DNA of 64,000 bases from Hyalella azteca (taxonomy: Eukaryota > Arthropoda > Malacostraca > Amphipoda > Hyalellidae). Position numbers and translations under genes: made by a program. The stretch is taken from positions 104,908 to 168,907 of the forward strand of contig NW_025941495.1 of the NCBI RefSeq assembly GCF_000764305.2, written 5' to 3'. The notes under the pieces are model-generated. The model did no database searches, had not been told where the DNA came from, and worked only from the letters and a program-made list of their open reading frames with translations. The number at the start of each line of letters is the position of its first letter. The stretch's first letter is position 1. Shown here piece after piece: positions 26,021 to 37,617 of the stretch.

Positions 26021-27548
26021 TGGTGACCACATCGCTGCTAATTGTGTTAGCGACAGCCTCGCAATATCATAAAGCTGGGGCCGGGCAAGCCAAATAATTG
26101 AGTAGGCGACGGCGGCCGCGGTCATCAAACTAACGTTGCGTCCCATTGTTAATGCATTTTTTTGCCTAAACTAAATTGAAATCCCGAGCCCGCGGCTCTA
26201 AGGTAGAAATGCATTGCATGGACCTCTCGGCATCGCTTGAAATTGTGTTAACGGCTGAAAACTGCCGGGGACTGCGTTATATAGTGGAAAAATGTAGTAT
26301 TTAGGACATGAGAAAGACACAACGCATGGTTTTAGTGGGGAACTGAACAAACTTTGTTTTATTTGATCATGGTCGAGGCCTGATATTTGTGTTGGAAATG
26401 GAAAATATTCTATAATATCATAATAATAATAATATCATTCTATAATATCATAATAATCAGTGTTAAATTTGTTTTTTTTTCAGGGAATGATTTATTTATT
26501 ATTAAAAATGACCTTTTTCGTAGTAAAGTATTTGTACGTTAGCAGTAAATTAGCAGTAATTAAGTTAATCAAATTAGACAGATGAATAATTCACTGCAAG
26601 CATTCAAGTAGGAAGAAGCATTAATTTCCTCATATTGTCTTCTCACTTCACGATGGAACCAAGTGAAAAAAAATTATTCTATCCGATATTTTTCACCTTA
26701 TAAGAAAGTACAAAAAATTACAGAACATTGTGCACGAAATTGAATGTTACAGCAAATTTGAAACTAATTTCTATTCACGATTTCTTTATTGAAACTGTTG
26801 AATGAAAATATTTATTAGTCCATTAGGGGCTCTAACATAAACTAAGGCACTGCAAGTCACGGTAGAGTCACTGCAAGTTTATAATCATCTATTAATCTTG
26901 AAAACTGTGGATCTCAATTTTTAAAACGAAGTTTAATTGATGGAAAATCAGATATTTACAAAGCAATATTTTAATGTAAATTATACCGCAACTTCGGATT
27001 ACCCGGAAACCCATCTGATCTTTTTTTTCTCAGCACGAATGCCAAAATAAAAACTACAAATGAATTTTTAGGTTCGCCGCATTTTTGTAACTTTCAGTTA
27101 CAAAAATGGACTAGGCCTAAAATAAGCGGAGACATTCGCTGTTACGGAACGCGATATGCTTATAAAAAGTTATAATGAATTAAATAAGAGTTAAGCGTTA
27201 CAGTAAATTGAGTAAGAATTAATCGTTATACTGAATTACATAAAAACTAGGAGTTACATTGAATTGAACAAATCTGTTAGAACGACATGAGCAAGATGAA
27301 CTTTTCCTTTTTTGCAGAGGCTGTGACCAACCTAAGCTTTACTTGATGACGCATTTTTGTGATGTTAAAATATAAATAAATTAGACAGGCTAAATGATGA
27401 ATTAGGAATGATGTGCATGAGTGATTATGCATGAATTGGGCTGCATGTGCATGACCATTTCTTGAGTTAAATTTCATTGATCAAATTATTATTGATTACA
27501 TTTTAAAATCGCATCTTGAATTGATAGAAAAGCCATCCCATATCGTAA

Positions 27549-27711
27549 ACTTTTACATGTCACACATGTTGTGAACTTTTGTTTTACATGACACACATGT
27601 TGTGAACTTTTGTTTTACATGGCACACATGTTGTGAACTTTTGTTTTACATGGCACACATGTTGTGAACTTTTGTTTTACATGACACACATGTTGTGAAC
27701 TTTTGTTTTCA
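27549..27711. repeat. 31-bp minisatellite, five copies
   Basis: ACACACATGTTGTGAACTTT followed by TGTTTTACATG; each unit holds the inverted pair ACATG/CATGT. Confidence 0.96.
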
Positions 27712-28204
27712 AATAGTTAAAAGTTCAATAATTGACCAGAGCATTCATGAGTGTGAGACGTCAGCCTGGATACGTTGAATAATGTTGTACGTTATTAGTT
27801 ACACTTTACAACTTACCTTAACTTGAGATAAAAATATGTCAAGTTCATTTAGCCAACAAATAAAAATTTCGATTTATCAAGTAGCATGGACACAGATTAG
27901 AGAGAAGAAGACAGAGATTTAGACATCAAGGATTCACCTAAGAAAATAACTTATTAAATTAAACTTAGGCAGGCTAAAAGGCCGAGTATTTACACAAGTT
28001 TTGGTTAAAGGAGTTTACCGCACGTACGATTTTAACGGAATTTAAGCTATGTTGTGAAGAGACCTAATTTCGAGTTATTGTGGAGGAAAGAAGACATGCG
28101 AGTTTCTTAGAAATAACAAATTTTGAAGAATTTACTGAGGGCCGTGAAAGAATTGACCTATTTTCCAATCAGTAAATGATAGCTAACCCTTCACTTCAGC
28201 GAAA

Positions 28205-28266
28205 CAATACAGTATACAATACCGTATACAATACAGTATCCAGTATACCGTATACAATATAGTATT
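28205..28266. repeat. Quasi-palindromic short array
   Basis: CAGTATACAATACCGTATAC-type units rich in GTATAC palindromes; lies about 95 bases past the donor of the IIS4-S5 exon. Confidence 0.85.
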
Positions 28267-28360
28267 ATTTGGAATGGACAGAGGGAAGGATAATTAGATT
28301 ACAGATGATACTGATACATTTAAAGCAAAATCGGATAACATAAATGATAAACTTCCTCAC

Positions 28361-28591
28361 CTGAATATGAAGATAAAAAGGACTAAAAGCGAGAAGAAAA
28401 TAGCGACATTGTCCATGGTGCGCAGCATGACGAACAGCTGTCGCCGGAGCTGCGGCATAAAGCGGACCAGTTTGAGGATCCGCAACAAACGGAAAGTGCG
28501 GAGCACGGACAGGCTCGAGCCGCTGCCTGCCGCGTCCGCGAGGAGATCCGAACTGCTCTGTACGATGTACGTCTGGCACATCTCCACGATC
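28361..28591 (-). CDS. Ca-alpha1T: Cav3 exon: domain II S3-S4, S4-S5 linker and most of S5
   Basis: The exon has one base, 76 codons and two bases, from GTGCAG to GTGAGG. It starts [20 protein letters not shown], has a Gly/Ser loop, then the S4 sensor [18 protein letters not shown], then [19 protein letters not shown] (S4-S5 linker) and S5 ([13 protein letters not shown]). The closing AG needs one base from the next exon to complete serine. Both alternative turret exons supply T and then ILGM or VLGM. Domain II S4 in Cav3 has RTFRLMRVLKLVRF, so this sensor is complete. Confidence 0.97.
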
Positions 28592-28691
28592 CTGCACAGC
28601 GGCGAGCGTTAAGCGTGATAATCTTGGGTTCTGTCGCGTGCCGTAGGAATAACATGTGAATTAAATAATAACGTGAAGTTAAGGATCTCAC

Positions 28692-28843
28692 CCTAAAACC
28701 ACGATGACGCCGTCGAAGAGATTGAAGCCGTTGCTGATGTACCCAAAAGGTCCCTCGGAAATTATTTTGAGGAACATTTCGAACGCGAACACTCCAGAGA
28801 AGATCATGTTACTCGTTTCCACGATCTGCGTCAACTCCTCCGG
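28692..28843 (-). CDS. Ca-alpha1T: Cav3 exon: domain II S2 and start of S3
   Basis: The exon follows a pyrimidine-rich tract and GTCAG and has 50 codons plus GG. It begins PEELTQIVETSNMIFSGVFA, continues FEMFLKIISEGPFGYI (S2 and loop) and ends FNLFDGVIVVL (S3). EYHNQ-PEELT at the junction is the Cav3 signature EYHxQPEELT. The donor is GTGAGAT. The overhang GG joins G of the next exon to make glycine, the same intron position and phase as in domain I after FFIVVA. Only a 100-base intron separates it from the next exon. Confidence 0.97.
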
Positions 28844-29178
28844 CTGACGGGAGCAACAAACACTTAAGAAATCTGTCACCAAGTGGTATACCCCAATAAC
28901 GGTGACCCTAGTTACCATGTGTGTTTACTGAATGCCACTGAATACGGTGTATGTATCCGTAGATAAAGGGTTAATACAAAGGATTTGATGGTTTTCTATA
29001 TAGCACAAAAACATTACAAGTAAGAAGATTATCAATTTCAGTATTAATTAAACATGTGGATCTTAAATATTGAATATAAATTAAAGAAGCCAAATGAGTT
29101 TCGAGGATCTATACTGCAACAAAGTACGTGATGAAGTTAATCTAGTTTATCCATATATTTTAAAGCCAAGAGACTCAC
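28844..29178 (-). other. Short intron between IIS1 and IIS2 exons
   Basis: A 335-base intron from GTGAGT to CCGTCAG with no repeat or other feature recognised. Confidence 0.85.
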
Positions 29179-30255
29179 TTGATTGTGGTACTCGACTCCC
29201 ATACTAAGAGTGTTCACGAGGATGGCACAGAGTATCCATCTCTGAAAATAATTGCTATTAACGAGCTGCTGAACTTTCTTGCGGCCTGCCGAACACCATC
29301 GCCGGATGGGTCTGTTGCGCATAGTTTCTTCGCTCCATTCTTCTTCTGACTCGCTCCAGTCCGAGTCAGTTCGGCTGGAGTCGTCAGAATCGTCGTAAGG
29401 GAGCGACGGATCGTTCGAAAAGAACAATGAAGGAGCCGAGAAATGTTTAACGCCTTTGGCAAGAGACGAATAGAGCGTGTGGACCGATCTGGAGTCCACC
29501 CCCATGTGGGTAGGAAGAGCTGCAGACAAAGCTCCGCTCAAAGCAAGGAGTTCACCACATGTCAGCCCTGAGCCTCCACGACCTCTTGGTAAATATCTGA
29601 TAGGTTTCGGAGACTCCCGGGAGACCAAAGGTTCGGGAGGTTCAGGGTCCGTCTGAGTGGTTTTCTCGCTTAGACAAACATTTTTGGTATCGCCTTCTCC
29701 TCCGTGCATTTGGACAACATCGTTAAACATGACCGACGATCGTCGTGTTCTTGAAGTTGACGGGGTACAGCTACCGTCCGACGATGGTAGGGGTAACAAG
29801 TTAGGCATTAGATTTGTGTTACTTCTTCTTGGTTCTTCGCTGGCTTGTCTTGCTTCTAGCTGGTCATCAAGTGTTGACGACCCTGTATTATTGATGATGG
29901 TTAACGTTGGGATGGCTTCAACCATTTCTCTTTCCTCAGCGACATCAGTTAACTCGAACTGATGCCTCTTCTTTCTTTGCTTCTTCAGACTGAGATGTTT
30001 GGACCCTTGGTTCCTTTTTCGACGATATATTCTATATCGGGCATAGACTTTGCGCTTAAATTTCCTTGCTAAATGTGCGATGTATTTCAGAATTTCAGCG
30101 TAGCAGCCTGGCTGGTCGGAACCGGACGCCAGGGTGCTGGAGGAATGGTAGCGCGCGCGTTCTTGCTTCATGCGCTCCATTTCGCGCTTTTTCGTCTCCG
30201 AGAATTGAGTAGCTATTACGACTAGACATAAATTTATCATGAAAAAAGAACCGAT
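29179..30255 (-). CDS. Ca-alpha1T: Cav3 exon: domain I S6, I-II linker with gating brake, domain II S1
   Basis: This large exon has 359 codons, phase 0 at both ends, after a T-rich tract and CAG and before GTGAGT. Residues 1-25 are IS6 and its cytoplasmic end ([20 protein letters not shown]). Then come [15 protein letters not shown] and, around residues 48-80, [19 protein letters not shown] and an Arg/Lys-rich helix; this is the helix-loop-helix gating brake that holds Cav3 channels closed. The middle (about 95-310) is low-complexity and Ser/Arg-rich with several RRSS-type possible phosphorylation sites and an acidic run ([13 protein letters not shown]). The end, [21 protein letters not shown] minus its last residues in the helix, is IIS1. 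It is typical for this linker to be poorly conserved in the middle. Joins to PEELTQI of the next exon. Confidence 0.97.
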
Positions 30256-30454
30256 CTGAAAAAAAAACAATGACATTTAATTAGTTAGTTCGCTTGTCTC
30301 GGTGTACACACGCAACATAAGTAGTTATAAGAAACTTGGCCAATGTATTCACAATATTTAATCGATTGGAATTTGAAAAAAGTATCCTGATATGAAAGTT
30401 GAACTCACGTACAGGTTAGTAAATTGATTAAGCACAAAATATGTCCGTAATCAT

Positions 30455-30550
30455 CACAATGAGCAGCACATCCATGCTCACCACAATGAGCAGCACATCC
30501 ATGCTCACCACAATGAGCAGCACATCCATGCTCACCACAATGAGCAGCAC
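30455..30550 (-). repeat. 27-bp tandem repeat spanning the filter-exon splice donor
   Basis: Read on the minus strand, the unit is GTGCTGCTCATTGTG (exonic, VLLIV) plus GTGAGCATGGAT (intronic). Four copies of the 15-base exonic part are present, three followed by the intronic 12 bases and so by a GTGAGC donor (GT at 30535-30534, 30508-30507, 30481-30480). The fourth copy is followed by ATGATTACGG, so has no matching donor there. The copies are identical. Choosing the second or third donor would insert VSMDVLLIV once or twice, in frame. Confidence 0.95.
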
Positions 30551-30628
30551 GAAGTATATCCAGTCCCAGAAGGAGTGTCCGTCTTGGACGTAATACATAA
30601 TATCCACCCAGCCCTCGAGGCTGATCAC
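30536..30628 (-). CDS. Ca-alpha1T: Cav3 exon: domain I pore helix and selectivity filter
   Basis: A 93-base exon (31 codons, phase 0 at both ends) follows GTTGCAG. It encodes [20 protein letters not shown] then [11 protein letters not shown]. The glutamate of SLEGW is the domain I residue of the calcium filter. The end is the first turn of IS6. The next exon begins IGSFFMINL, so the expected join is FVLLIV-IGSFF. The donor used here is the first of three identical GTGAGC sites because the last 15 exon bases and first 12 intron bases are repeated in tandem; the alternative ends are 30509 and 30482. The first donor gives the family's normal length and is preferred. Confidence 0.93.
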
Positions 30629-30839
30629 CTGCAACGTGAACACATAAGTAAATAAATAAAAATAAATATAGCAAAACAAGTACCCGCTCATCGACAACGC
30701 CAGTGCGTTATTACTGAATATTATTCAGTAATAACGCATATGTTATATTATTCTTTCGGGGATAAATTGAGGTGGTTCATGTGATTTTAACTTGGAATAT
30801 CTCTTCCACGTAAGTGAGAAACATCTCTTCTTCCTTCTA

Positions 30840-31145
30840 TGCAAGGCAGACCAGTTCCTTCAATGACATGCGGACATTTGAGTTATCCATTAATTGACTT
30901 AATTAACCCTACTTGAACCTACACGGTCTCGTTGCACGGCAGACCAGTTACTTCATTGACATGCGGACATTGTACGAGTTAATCATTAATTGACTTAATT
31001 GACGCCACTTGAACCTAAAGTCTCGTTATATGGCAGACCAGTTACTTCAATGACATACGGACATAGTATGAGTTATTCATTAATCGACTCTATTAACCAC
31101 ACTTAAACCTACACAGTCTCGTTGTAGACAGACCTGTTACTTCAA
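30840..31145. repeat. Degenerate tandem repeat, about 100-bp units
   Basis: Four diverged copies of GGCAGACCAGTTACTTCAAT, GACATGCGGACAT, GAGTTATTCATTAATTGACT. Confidence 0.88.
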
Positions 31146-32202
31146 AAGTACATCCGGGTTATGCCGAAATTATCTCTAAATCAACTGATATTTTGAACCA
31201 CGCCAAAGGATAAGGCTTCATTGCAATTTTCTATTAATAATGCCTTCAGGATATTATATCTAATGAAATACTTTCATTTAATGAATTATTCACATTAGAG
31301 GTTCTAATTAAGCTATAAAGTTGTTACTCAACCTAACAATTTTCGAATATTGAATCTAATTATTATAAATCCGTCGGATCATATTAAATAAGTTTAAGCA
31401 ATTCCACCTAAAATTTCCCGAACGCTGCCATTTTAGTTAACTTTGGTTGGACTTCATAGAATTTCAGCAAACATATTCACCAGTAATTAGTTATGATTAA
31501 GCAGTCTCAAGTGTTCCTTATTTTTACGATTATGAAAAGGGTTTTAAGCATAAGAATTTGTGTGAAAAAAAAACATTATTGCAGCTGCTCCATTCGAGAA
31601 TTAACCAATTTTTATCAATTAATATCGTATTAAAGGATTGTACAATAGAATCCACTTCATTTAGCTTTTAAAGTTGCCTCGGCAAGAGGTTAGGTTAACT
31701 AGCAACGCCTAAAAACCTAAGCGCGGCAGTCCATTATTCAGTTCCGATTGGGTGTTACCAATTTTGTGCTCAAATGCGTTAGCTAATTCCTTTCTGAATC
31801 GTAGCATCGTTCAGAATTCATTGAATAAATGAAAGGGTTCGATCTAATCACAGCCTTCAGATTCAGATTTAGATGTGTCCTCTGAAAGGAGAAGCAAATG
31901 CCCAACAAGACCAGTAGGATAACTAACATCTTAGATGATTAGTTCATTAAAAGCAGATGATGCATCAATATTTTTGGAGAAAAATAGGCATTTGTAATTC
32001 AGCCCTCATCATAGTTCAACACTTGGATGCACCAACGCCACAGAGATGACACTGGAAAGCTAACGGGGAATTAGGTTTACATCTTCCATTCAACTTGAAC
32101 AGCGACGTGGTGATGGTCGCAAGATGACGTTGCTATGTTTTGAAGGCATGCATAAATAGCAGGATCCAGTAATTTTTATATATGGATACTGATATGGTAT
32201 GT

Positions 32203-32391
32203 GGGCCGTACTACCAAAACTTGTTTTAGTACACGTAGCGGCCCAAGTATATGTAGCGTCCGAACTAAACAGAGCGGCTTAACTAGAAAGCGGCCGATTT
32301 CTCGTCCGTGATTGGTGGCTTTAGAATGAAAAGGCGTCAATGATTGGCTGCTGGTAGATACAAATTCGTAACTATTTTTGATAGTACGGCT
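32203..32391. mobile_element. MITE-like element 3, diverged
   Basis: Ends GGGCCGTACTACCAAAA and TTTTTGATAGTACGGCTC; interior with TGATTGGTGG and TCAATGATTGGCTG. Longer than elements 1 and 2 by internal repeats of a GTAGCGGCC-like motif. Confidence 0.78.
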
Positions 32392-32886
32392 CCTGGTCAA
32401 TATCTTTCCCCCAAGCGTCAGGGCAATTGATGGCTTGAATTAATGTGGCTATAGAGTCGTTCTGTCTAAACTCCTAGAGTCAATGCAAGGACAAAAGAGG
32501 TAAATGTAATATTTCTCAGAAGAACTCCTAGAAAATTATGCACAGATTTTTGTACATAGTTCCTTCATTAAACTAAAGATTTTACCTCTGAAAGCTAAGC
32601 GGTATTGATTTGGCATCTACCCCCCAGGCAGCGGGTACGCCTGTCTAGCTCGCCATAACAATTCTGCCGTTTACGCGGGTTTCCACACAAGCAAAATTAA
32701 TTGATAATGGAGAACTTAAATTGTTAGATCTTCTCGGCATGCTTAGTGATGATGGAACGAATAATAAACAAACTTGCATACCTGTAAACTAAAATGGTAC
32801 AAACATGAACAGTTATATTTAGCTACGATGAAGCAAAACTTCAACAACACAGAGCATAATTTTTTAATTATATGAGCATGTCTTAC

Positions 32887-32999
32887 TTTCATGCTTGGTT
32901 GGCGGCAGCTCCTCACACGTATGCATTCCATTGTCCTTGGGTAGAGAACAGATGTAGTCTTTCTCCACTTCGGTGACGTTGAAGTAAGACGTGATGGGT
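32887..32999 (-). CDS. Ca-alpha1T: Cav3 exon: domain I S5-P extracellular turret
   Basis: Between an ATTTAG acceptor and a GTAAGA donor lies one base, 37 codons and one base. The peptide is PITSYFNVTEVEKDYICSLP followed by KDNGMHTCEELPPTKHE. It matches the domain I extracellular loop of Cav3 channels, where the spacing FIC..(S)..DNG...C...PP is conserved. Two cysteines likely form a turret disulphide, and NVT is a possible N-glycosylation site. The exon starts in phase 1 and ends in phase 1. Neither neighbouring exon expected from the protein was found: the S5 exon upstream, and the exon encoding the CVNWN...FDNIGYAW-like segment downstream. Confidence 0.88.
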
Positions 33000-35589
33000 C
33001 TAAATACGAAAGTAAATCAGACACATCAAACAAGTATTTTTGGCACGACGTAATGTACGGATAAGAGATTTATCACAGTTAATGCCTAACAATACGAGCA
33101 TAGCAAGAAACTCGGACACTCGACAGCGAATTGAGGTGCGGACTGTCAACACGCGAAGGACCGGACTTGGTACGAAAATTTCCAGTCCTGGATGTGCAAA
33201 TATTTGTAAATAATTGAGCCTCTTATCGAGTCAAATTTGTAATCTTCTCGTCCTTTTTGCGAGCAACATCGCCATCACCAGATCTAAACTTGTTGAAGGA
33301 TTCCCAATGCGTCACATCAATATTTTTCCATCTATGATCAAAATGTGTTAGCTTTAAATACTCGAAGCGTCTGTATTAGTTGATTCTTATTATATTCATT
33401 TTCATGAACAATCTGATGTAAGATTAAAGACATAACACACAACGTACAGAAGAAGATTATTTTCGACTTCTAATTAATTTAAAGTGAGATCGTGCACCGT
33501 AAAATTAAATTGTTTGGTTCTCAATGAACACCTTTAAACGACATTGAACTAAAGAACATTCGCACACCAACAATTTTGCGAGCTAACATTTGGCAGAAAC
33601 TGCGGACTCTGAAAAAACACTTTGTTTACATCGTTAAAGACTTGCGTAATTTCCCTATAAAATTTATTCATTATTAAAAACTATTTATAAATAGTAAAAC
33701 CTATTCATTAGCAGAGCCATACAATCAGCAGCTGATGAAGGGATTGCATCAGCCACAACTAATTTGGTATAATTTCTCGACATTGGAATAATACGTACAT
33801 GTAACATGATTCTGAAATAAATGAATCAGAAGTTAGTCCCTGTATAGATTAGCGCTTTAGATATTTATTATTGATGAAATTGAGCAGTTATGAGCGGGGC
33901 AAGAATCATGCAATTATGCTCAGGATTATGAGAGATGGCGTGCTGGGATACAGCAGGCCAATTGGATAGAGGATTGAGTCTGGATAAAGTTAACTTGCAA
34001 TCCAGTATTAAAAGATACAAAAGCCAGGTGTATAATTGCAGGCAAAAGGGAAATTGAGAGAGAAGAATTACAAGGATTCGTAGCAAGAGAGCAAGAATTA
34101 ATTAGGTAACGTAATCCAGGATTTGGCCAAAGAATTGTACTTAGTGCACAAAGGGTTTTTGAAATTCCAGGCTTTGCGAGCAAGGGCAACATTTAAGGCC
34201 GAGATTATGAGAACAGTGGAAGTCACATGCAAAAACGCATCCAGCTGCCCTACAAAAAAATTAGAGCAAATTCACTGATAAAATAGAAATTTCACCAGTA
34301 GGCGGATAGGGAATTTCCTGCAAGTTGAAGCCTTTAAAATAACAACCACCATTAGCCATTATGTTTTAAACAGGTTCTATATTGTATGGTAGGTATTATC
34401 CTCAAAGGTTATTCGACCTGTCCTGCTAAGATAATTATTACTTAGGCTCGTTTAACAACGATAATCACTTCTTTATGTTAGCTCTAAAAAAAAGGGAATT
34501 GTATGCGAAATAAACCTTGTAGGCTTACAGTAAGCAAGCCACGCGAGCTCCAATATTGCGCTAACACCCGAAAACTTAACGGAATTTACCAATAAATTCC
34601 GAATATTTGAATGAATGATATTTGTGATAAGTTTGGTAATTTCAAACATGAATATGAGGAATAACTTCTAGCATGAATGAATCTATGAGGAAAATGTAGG
34701 TAGTTTTAATGGTCAAAATGGTCAACGGTCAAATGTTTTTAATGGTCAATTGATCATACTAATTTTAATTGGCTAGTATAGCCTTGTATCAGGTCCGTCT
34801 TACTCATCTTAGGTTTGAGTTATGCAAATCACAGAGAATATTATCAATGGGTTGATTCATAGTGTATTTTTGCAAACAAAAACTGCACGGAAAACAGTCA
34901 ATCCGGAGGAACGTTTAGTCCAGATATGTGCACTAAAATCCGCGACTGCGTATAGTGAATACGATCACAAAACCAATTAGTAATTGTGCTGTGAAATACC
35001 GTGAAGAGCGCGGTGCACAGTGAGACATGCAAATGAGACAAGGTTTAAGGAAGAAGTATTTTTTGTCTTAATTTGTTTCAAAAGAATTACAATACGATTG
35101 AAAGGTACATTGCTTAGAGCGAAATATCATGTACTTCAAAAATGTTTCTGGGTACACCATGAATTTTACATTTCTTAGACCCGCATGCAAGCAATTCATT
35201 TACAAGCAGGCCAATCAGTATTCTATTGATATGTGCGGTGACAGCCAGCAGAAATTGTACACTGTACATCGTACAGTCTTCCGGGAAAATTTCAGTGAGC
35301 GTAGATATGAAAATTCTTAATCCCCTGACTAAAATAAAGGGCAAGATGCTACACATTATGTCTACGGGATTAAATGCTCAAATTACATTATCCTATCGCA
35401 CATTCATATATATAGGTAATTTGAGGACATTTTTTAATTGTTCGATAATATGATGGAATTTTCTAGCAAGAATAAAATTCATATATGACCCAATCCCTTA
35501 ATTGGTATACGGTAGCGATTACTTAACTCAACCTCAAGCGTCAAATGTTCTGTCTTAAGTGGTCGTTTTCTGAACTGTATTGGTGAACT

Positions 35590-35763
35590 GTAATGTGATA
35601 ACGAAAATGCTTGAGGAGCGACCAATAGGTACATGCATGTAGCAGCCCAAATACGCGCAGTAGCGGATTTTCCGTCCATGATTGGTGGGTTAAACTAAAA
35701 AAGCTGTTAATGATTGGCTGACAGAATTATGGCTAGAAACTATTCTTGAAAGTGTGACCCTTG
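35590..35763. mobile_element. MITE-like element 5, diverged
   Basis: Core with TGATTGGTGGG, AATGATTGGCTGAC and an end CTTGAAAGTGTGACCC. The left end is unclear. Confidence 0.6.
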
Positions 35764-36424
35764 ATGTTTCGTCTTGAACAATTTAATATACTGCATTTTT
35801 TTCATTTAATATACTGCATTTTTTTTTCATTTAATATACTGCATTGCACACGCGTTATGGCGACCGAGAGACTCCTTAGGACAAGCTCAGAACAGGTGGG
35901 GGTATCCTGGGTTTTATTTCTTGCTACTTTTTAGTAATAAATAATGGTAATTAAATTCGACATGGTGACCCTCGTGACGATATTCGAGGTAAATTGAGCA
36001 TTAATTTAGATTACTCTTCATATTTTTTTTTCTTGCTTGATATCCGTTTCAAACAAGAAATAATTTGACATTAAAAATTCTATTTTAAACAATAAAGCTC
36101 ATGACCATGACACATTTATTTATATGGATATTAACTAATCGGCTTGAAAAAATTATCCACTTAGTTATCCGATCCAAGTAAATGGCATAATTTTAATGAG
36201 CTTTACTTCCATTAGCAATACATCCATGCGTCAATGCAGGAAGAGATAAGAATTATATTGGAATAATTATCACTGCAATAATATCATTCAACATTGCGAG
36301 ACGAGCAGTAGACTATAATATTAGAGCATCAGATATAACGTTAATTACATTGCCATGACAGATGAAAGCTCGTTATTGCTACACCGTCTCCAGCCCGCTA
36401 ATGAATCAGCAGACGAGCAACAGC

Positions 36425-36664
36425 GATAACATTGTGATAATGTAACACTGTAATAATGTAACACTGTAATAATGTAACAATGTAATAATGTAACATTGTA
36501 ATAATGTAACACTGTAATAATGTAACATTGTAACAATGTAACACTGTAATAATGTAACACTGTAATAATGTAACACTGTAATAATGTAACATTGTAATAA
36601 TGTAACATTGTAATAATGTAACATTGTAACAATGTAACACTGTAATAATGTAACACTGTAATAT
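36425..36664. repeat. 16-bp minisatellite
   Basis: GTAACACTGTAATAAT units, about 15 copies with AACATTG variants; open on the minus strand in all three frames. Confidence 0.97.
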
Positions 36665-37443
36665 GTGATAATTGTACGCGGCTTATAGGTAGCAGAGGCA
36701 GTTTAGTAATTATAGTCTACGCAAGCTACGTCTTACTTAAGACTTCAACTGAAGTACCTGGCTTTTATAGTGAAGACTGGGGCGGGATATTCATCCTCTC
36801 TGCTGCGGCAGTGTTTGGTGGAAGGAGAGTGGGTAAAAAGTGCTTGCAAATCAGCGAAAATATTACTGTTAAGCCGTACAAATATTAACGAGAGTTAAAA
36901 ATGATGATTGGCATTTTAATGCCAAATTAAAACTACATAAATTCTGAATGAATAATGTTCAAAATAAAAAGTTGAGTGAATACAATCATTGGCAATACAT
37001 CACATTTAGCAGATATTGGCTATGTTAGCAGCAAGGCTGGGCGTGAAGTTCAATATGCAACAGAGATTGAACGTACATTATTGAACGTTAAGGTAGAATT
37101 GAGAATATAATGCATATGAATGCGCAAGACAGGGAGCAAAAATTCAACTTTTTTTGTCAGAACATTGTTTGAACGATGAAAAGATGGCATCCAAGATAAA
37201 CAAAAAAAGTTCTTCACAAATTTTCTAACAATTATGGGTAACGTTTCGTGGACGTACAAAATTTAGTGAAACAATTATTTTCGTGGCACAAAGGTGCAAA
37301 ATTAATGCAAGAGACATGCACAATATACGGTCGGAAACACTTATTTTCAAATACAGAGTGGCAGGCAGCAAAAAAATTTTCATTAGACGATGAATAAAAT
37401 TTCGTTCCGGTAACAAAATAGTTTCATTTCAATATCATTTTCA

Positions 37444-37617
37444 GGGGGACTGAACAAGTCTCGTGACAAACACGACGTACAGTTGGGGGGACTGAACAAG
37501 TCTCGTGACAAACACGACGTACAGTTGGGGGGAACTGAGGGACTGAACAAGTCCCGGGACAAACACGACGTACAGTTGGGGGGACCGAACAAGTCTCGTG
37601 ACAAACACGACGTACGA
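37444..37617. repeat. Minisatellite, 40-52 bp units
   Basis: GGACTGAACAAGTCTCGTGA then CAAACACGACGTACAGTTGG, four copies; one unit has an extra GGAACTGAGG. Confidence 0.95.

Larger units (their letters stand above)
23939..28360 (-). other. Intron before the short turret exon
   Basis: Contains a quasi-palindromic array (28205-28266), a 31-bp array (27549-27711), an 18-bp array (25675-26020), a roughly 26-bp array (24830-25250) and a one-base join at 23999. 26100-27500 shows nothing recognised apart from a short GC-rich island at about 26100-26230. Confidence 0.7.
30629..32886 (-). other. Region between turret and filter exons; pre-pore exon not found
   Basis: Cav3 channels have roughly 40-70 residues here ending in an FDNIGYAW...FQ-like pore helix start. 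No such exon was seen, although there is no N in this stretch. It contains a degenerate roughly 100-bp repeat (30840-31145) and a MITE family member (32203-32391). Confidence 0.55.

Noticed and set aside
25698..26097. Open frames on both strands with VDSDAL-like and LSTRAS-like repeats
   Set aside because: Product of an 18-bp minisatellite, open on both strands; no evidence for a protein.
27549..27711. Possible CRISPR-like array
   Set aside because: The 31-bp units abut without unique spacers, and the genome is eukaryotic; it is a minisatellite.
28265..28691. Alternative frames over the IIS4-S5 exon
   Set aside because: Only the frame with [18 protein letters not shown] matches the family; others are shadows.
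29657..29962. 101-codon plus-strand frame
   Set aside because: Antisense shadow of the I-II linker exon.
36345..36656. Three overlapping minus frames rich in Leu, Tyr and His
   Set aside because: All derive from a 16-bp minisatellite that is open in three frames.
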